This document shows, piece by piece, positions 62,312 through 64,000 of a DNA stretch of 64,000 bases. Made by a program: the position numbers and the translations under genes. The notes beneath the pieces are model-generated. The model did no database searches. It saw only the letters and a program-made list of their open reading frames with translations, and had not been told where the DNA came from. Origin of the DNA: JAFKFJ01 sp963786445 (GTDB lineage: Bacteria > Pseudomonadota > Alphaproteobacteria > Acetobacterales > Acetobacteraceae); the NCBI GenBank assembly GCA_963786445.1, contig CAWAZU010000026.1, forward strand, positions 310,001 to 374,000, written 5' to 3'. Every line of letters starts with the position of its first letter. The first letter of the stretch is position 1.

Positions 62312-63074
62312 AGCACGGACATTCCGGGTCGCGCCGCAGTCGGATGGTGCGGAACCGGACGGACAGCGCGTCCCAGATCAGCAGCCGCCCGGCCAGGCTC
62401 TCGCCGATGCCGAGGATTTCCTTCAGCACCTCGGTCGCCTGCAGCGTGCCCATCACCCCGGTGACGGCGCCGAGCACGCCCGCCTCGCTGCACGACGGCA
62501 CCAAGTCGGGCGGCGGCGGTGCGGGATAGAGGCAGCGGTAGCACGGCAGGTCCGACCCGGCGTGGGGCTTGAACGTCGCGAGCTGTCCCTCGAAGCGCAG
62601 CACCGCGGCGGACACCAGCGTGCGCCGCGCCGCCACGCAGGCGTCGGCGACCAGGAAGCGGGTGGCGAAATTATCGGTGCCGTCGCAGACCAGGTCGTAG
62701 GCCCCGACCAGCGCCGCGACATTGTCCGCGCCGAGCCGCGTGCGGTGCGCCTCGACCGTCACCTCCGGGTTGATGCGGCGCGCCGCGGCGGCGGCGGATT
62801 CGGTTTTCGCGTGGCCGAGATTGTCCGTGCCGTGGGCGATCTGCCGCTGCAGGTTGGACAGTTCCACGACGTCGTCGTCCACGATGCCGAGCGTGCCGAC
62901 CCCGGCGGCGGCCAGATACAGCAGCAGCGGGCTGCCCAGGCCGCCGGCGCCGACCACCAGCACGCGCGCCGTCCGCAGCCGCGCCTGCCCGGCGCCGCCG
63001 ACTTCCGCCAGCAGGATGTGGCGCGAGTAGCGGCTGATCTCCGCTTCCGAGAAATCCAGGTCCATGAAGCGCAT
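62301..63074 (-). CDS. moeB: MoeB/ThiF-type adenylyltransferase
   Basis: E1-like enzyme that adenylates the C-terminal GG of a sulfur-carrier protein. The 257-residue product has ISRYSRHILLAEVGGAGQ, the nucleotide loop VLVVGAGGLGSPLLLYLA, DDDVVELSNLQRQI, VCDGTDNFATRFLV and zinc cysteines PCYRCLY and ECPCCGG. Without a rhodanese domain it fits MoeB or ThiF; which carrier it serves is unknown. ATG 63074 or 63065 (MDLDFSEAEISRY) may be the start. Overlaps dsrE-like gene by 11 nt. Confidence 0.88.
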   Translation of the reverse strand: MRFMDLDFSEAEISRYSRHILLAEVGGAGQARLRTARVLVVGAGGLGSPLLLYLAAAGVGTLGIVDDDVVELSNLQRQIAHGTDNLGHAKTESAAAAARRINPEVTVEAHRTRLGADNVAALVGAYDLVCDGTDNFATRFLVADACVAARRTLVSAAVLRFEGQLATFKPHAGSDLPCYRCLYPAPPPPDLVPSCSEAGVLGAVTGVMGTLQATEVLKEILGIGESLAGRLLIWDALSVRFRTIRLRRDPECPCCGG

Positions 63075-63175
63075 ATGGGTCCCGGCGTGGGCCGGACAAC
63101 GCTGCGGGCGCCCGACGCAGGACGCCGCCCTCGCATGCCCGGCCGGAAACGGCAAGCCGCCGCCGCAGAGCAGGA

Positions 63176-63959
63176 TCAGTCCAGATCCGTGTCCTCGTTC
63201 AGCGTGCTCACCTCCCGCACGCCGTCGATGTCGCTCAGCGTGGCGATGAGGTGCGAGATCGGCCGCTTCCCCTTCACCTGCATGCGCAGCGTGACGGTGC
63301 CTTTTGGCGCCAGGCGGCGGCGGCGCGACGCCTTCGCGGTCGGCCAGGTCCTCGACCGCCTCGCCGCGGTCGTCGGCGTGGCCGTCCCGGTCCACCCGCA
63401 CATGGTCGATGGCGAAGCGAAGCTCGGTGCAGCGGATCAGGATGAGGCGCAGCAGGTCCCTTCCGTCCTCGTAGGAAATGCGGATATCCGCCGCCAGCCG
63501 GCGCGGTCGCGGCAGCCGGCGCTCCAGGTGCGGAAAGCCGAGCATGATGACGAAATGGCCGGCCGTCGTCGCCACCGCGAGGACGGGCAGCCCCGCGCCG
63601 CACGCCATGCCGAGTGCCGCCGTGAGCCAGACCGACGCTGCCGTGGTCAGCCCGCGCACCACGTCGCGGCGCATGAAGATGACGCCGCCGCCGATGAAGC
63701 CGATGCCGGACACGATCTGTGCCGCGACCCGCGACGGGTCGAGCACGACCCGGTCGTTCGCCAGGATGTTCATGAAGCCGTATTTCGAGACCAGCATGAT
63801 CAGCGCGGCGGCGACGCCGACCAGCGTGTGGGTCCGCAAGCCGGCGCTCTTCTGGCGCAGCTCCCGTTCCACGCCGACCAGCGCGGACAGGACGAAGGCG
63901 AGCGTCAGCTCGCCGAGCTGCAGCCATCCCTGTCCGGTGAAGTCCAGCCAGCCGGACAA
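63176..63959 (-). CDS. MgtC/SapB family inner-membrane protein (frameshifted)
   Basis: About 260 residues after repair. Five hydrophobic segments with LAFVLSALVGVERELRQKSAGLRTHTLVGVAAALIML, shown in part as VGVERELRQKSAGLRTHTLVG, then SGIGFIGGGVIFMR and GLTTAASVWLTAALGMACG are hallmarks of MgtC. The C-terminal ACT-like part is in another frame (VTLRMQVKGKRPISHL, LSDIDGVREVSTLNED) with the break in the AAAA run at 63302-63305 or the GC-rich stretch up to about 63335. MgtC regulates Mg2+ response or membrane potential in host-associated bacteria. TTG 63959 with GAGGGCGG in front is the likely start. Confidence 0.82.
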
Positions 63960-63966
63960 CCCGCCC

Positions 63967-64000
63967 TCACGCCACCGCGACGGCCGCCCGCGCGAACACC
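63967..64000 (-). CDS. C-terminal end of an upstream gene (partial)
   Basis: A minus-strand frame enters from the right edge and ends FARAAVAVA then TGA (63969-63967), 7 nt before the mgtC start. Only 10 residues are visible, so the product cannot be named. Its close spacing suggests it shares an operon with mgtC. Confidence 0.3.
   Translation of the reverse strand, partial: VFARAAVAVA

Overview
The window is a GC-rich chromosomal segment of an alphaproteobacterium, most likely in the Rhodospirillales and probably Acetobacteraceae-like. The main evidence is gene order: secB, dnaQ, coaE, maf and the PEP synthase/PPDK regulatory protein on one side of a gap and hemE, hemH, hemJ and rho on the other. 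This is the neighbourhood known around the chromosomal origin of Caulobacter and Rickettsia (the hemE/RP001 interval). Two secreted Hint_2-type proteins fit the same group. No tRNA, rRNA or CRISPR array was recognised.

Layout. 1-1300: the two subunits of a 3-oxoacid CoA-transferase (left subunit cut by the edge). 1761-3321: a lysine-rich, foreign-looking protein with a caspase-like His/Cys pair, then the wreck of a DegP-type protease. 3350-12153: envelope and housekeeping genes (mltA, Tim44-like, histidine phosphatase, secB, dnaQ, coaE), an orphan amino-acid ABC ATPase, lutBC for L-lactate oxidation, an Smr protein and an XRE regulator. 12165-18803: maf, ppsR, a candidate oriC gap, then a heme operon (hemE, hemH, HAD phosphatase, hemJ) and rho. 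18813-21966: a methyltransferase, copy A of a dispersed repeat with a small Pro/Arg-rich ORF, and ahcY behind a palindromic operator. 22178-29494: CaiB-type CoA-transferase plus HMG-CoA-lyase-like enzyme, lutA, Uma2, a UDG-family protein, a sirtuin, a SYLF protein, ycgN and a DapA-family lyase. 29935-38422: pentose/galactose block (FucI-family isomerase, araB, araD, galK, galE, galT, aldehyde dehydrogenase). 39236-44550: three GT87-like membrane proteins, a VTT/TVP38 protein and a DPM1-like glycosyltransferase. 44668-48603: lysA and a DUF4175 protein. 48651-51701: two tandem Hint proteins. 51967-52736: copy B of the repeat. 52812-64000: aminotransferase, GST, GT4, CobW GTPase, a beta-propeller protein, gamma-glutamyltransferase joined to a three-ORF nitrile-hydratase-family operon, an SH3 protein, DsrE, MoeB/ThiF and MgtC.

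The genes work in recognisable groups. hemE-hemH-hemJ are late heme synthesis steps and are translationally coupled from hemH onward. lutA (24.6 kb) and lutBC (9.1-11.2 kb) together would make L-lactate oxidase but lie 13 kb apart. araA-like/araB/araD convert L-arabinose to D-xylulose 5-phosphate, and galK/galE/galT are a Leloir set without galM.

A caution for users of this sequence: seven conserved genes (lutC, hemE, rho, a GT87 gene, one Hint gene, the propeller gene and mgtC) each read correctly only if one extra base is skipped (two in hemE). Several are essential and every event is a one-base insertion, so sequencing or assembly error is the simplest explanation. Coordinates for those genes span the whole repaired reading frame.
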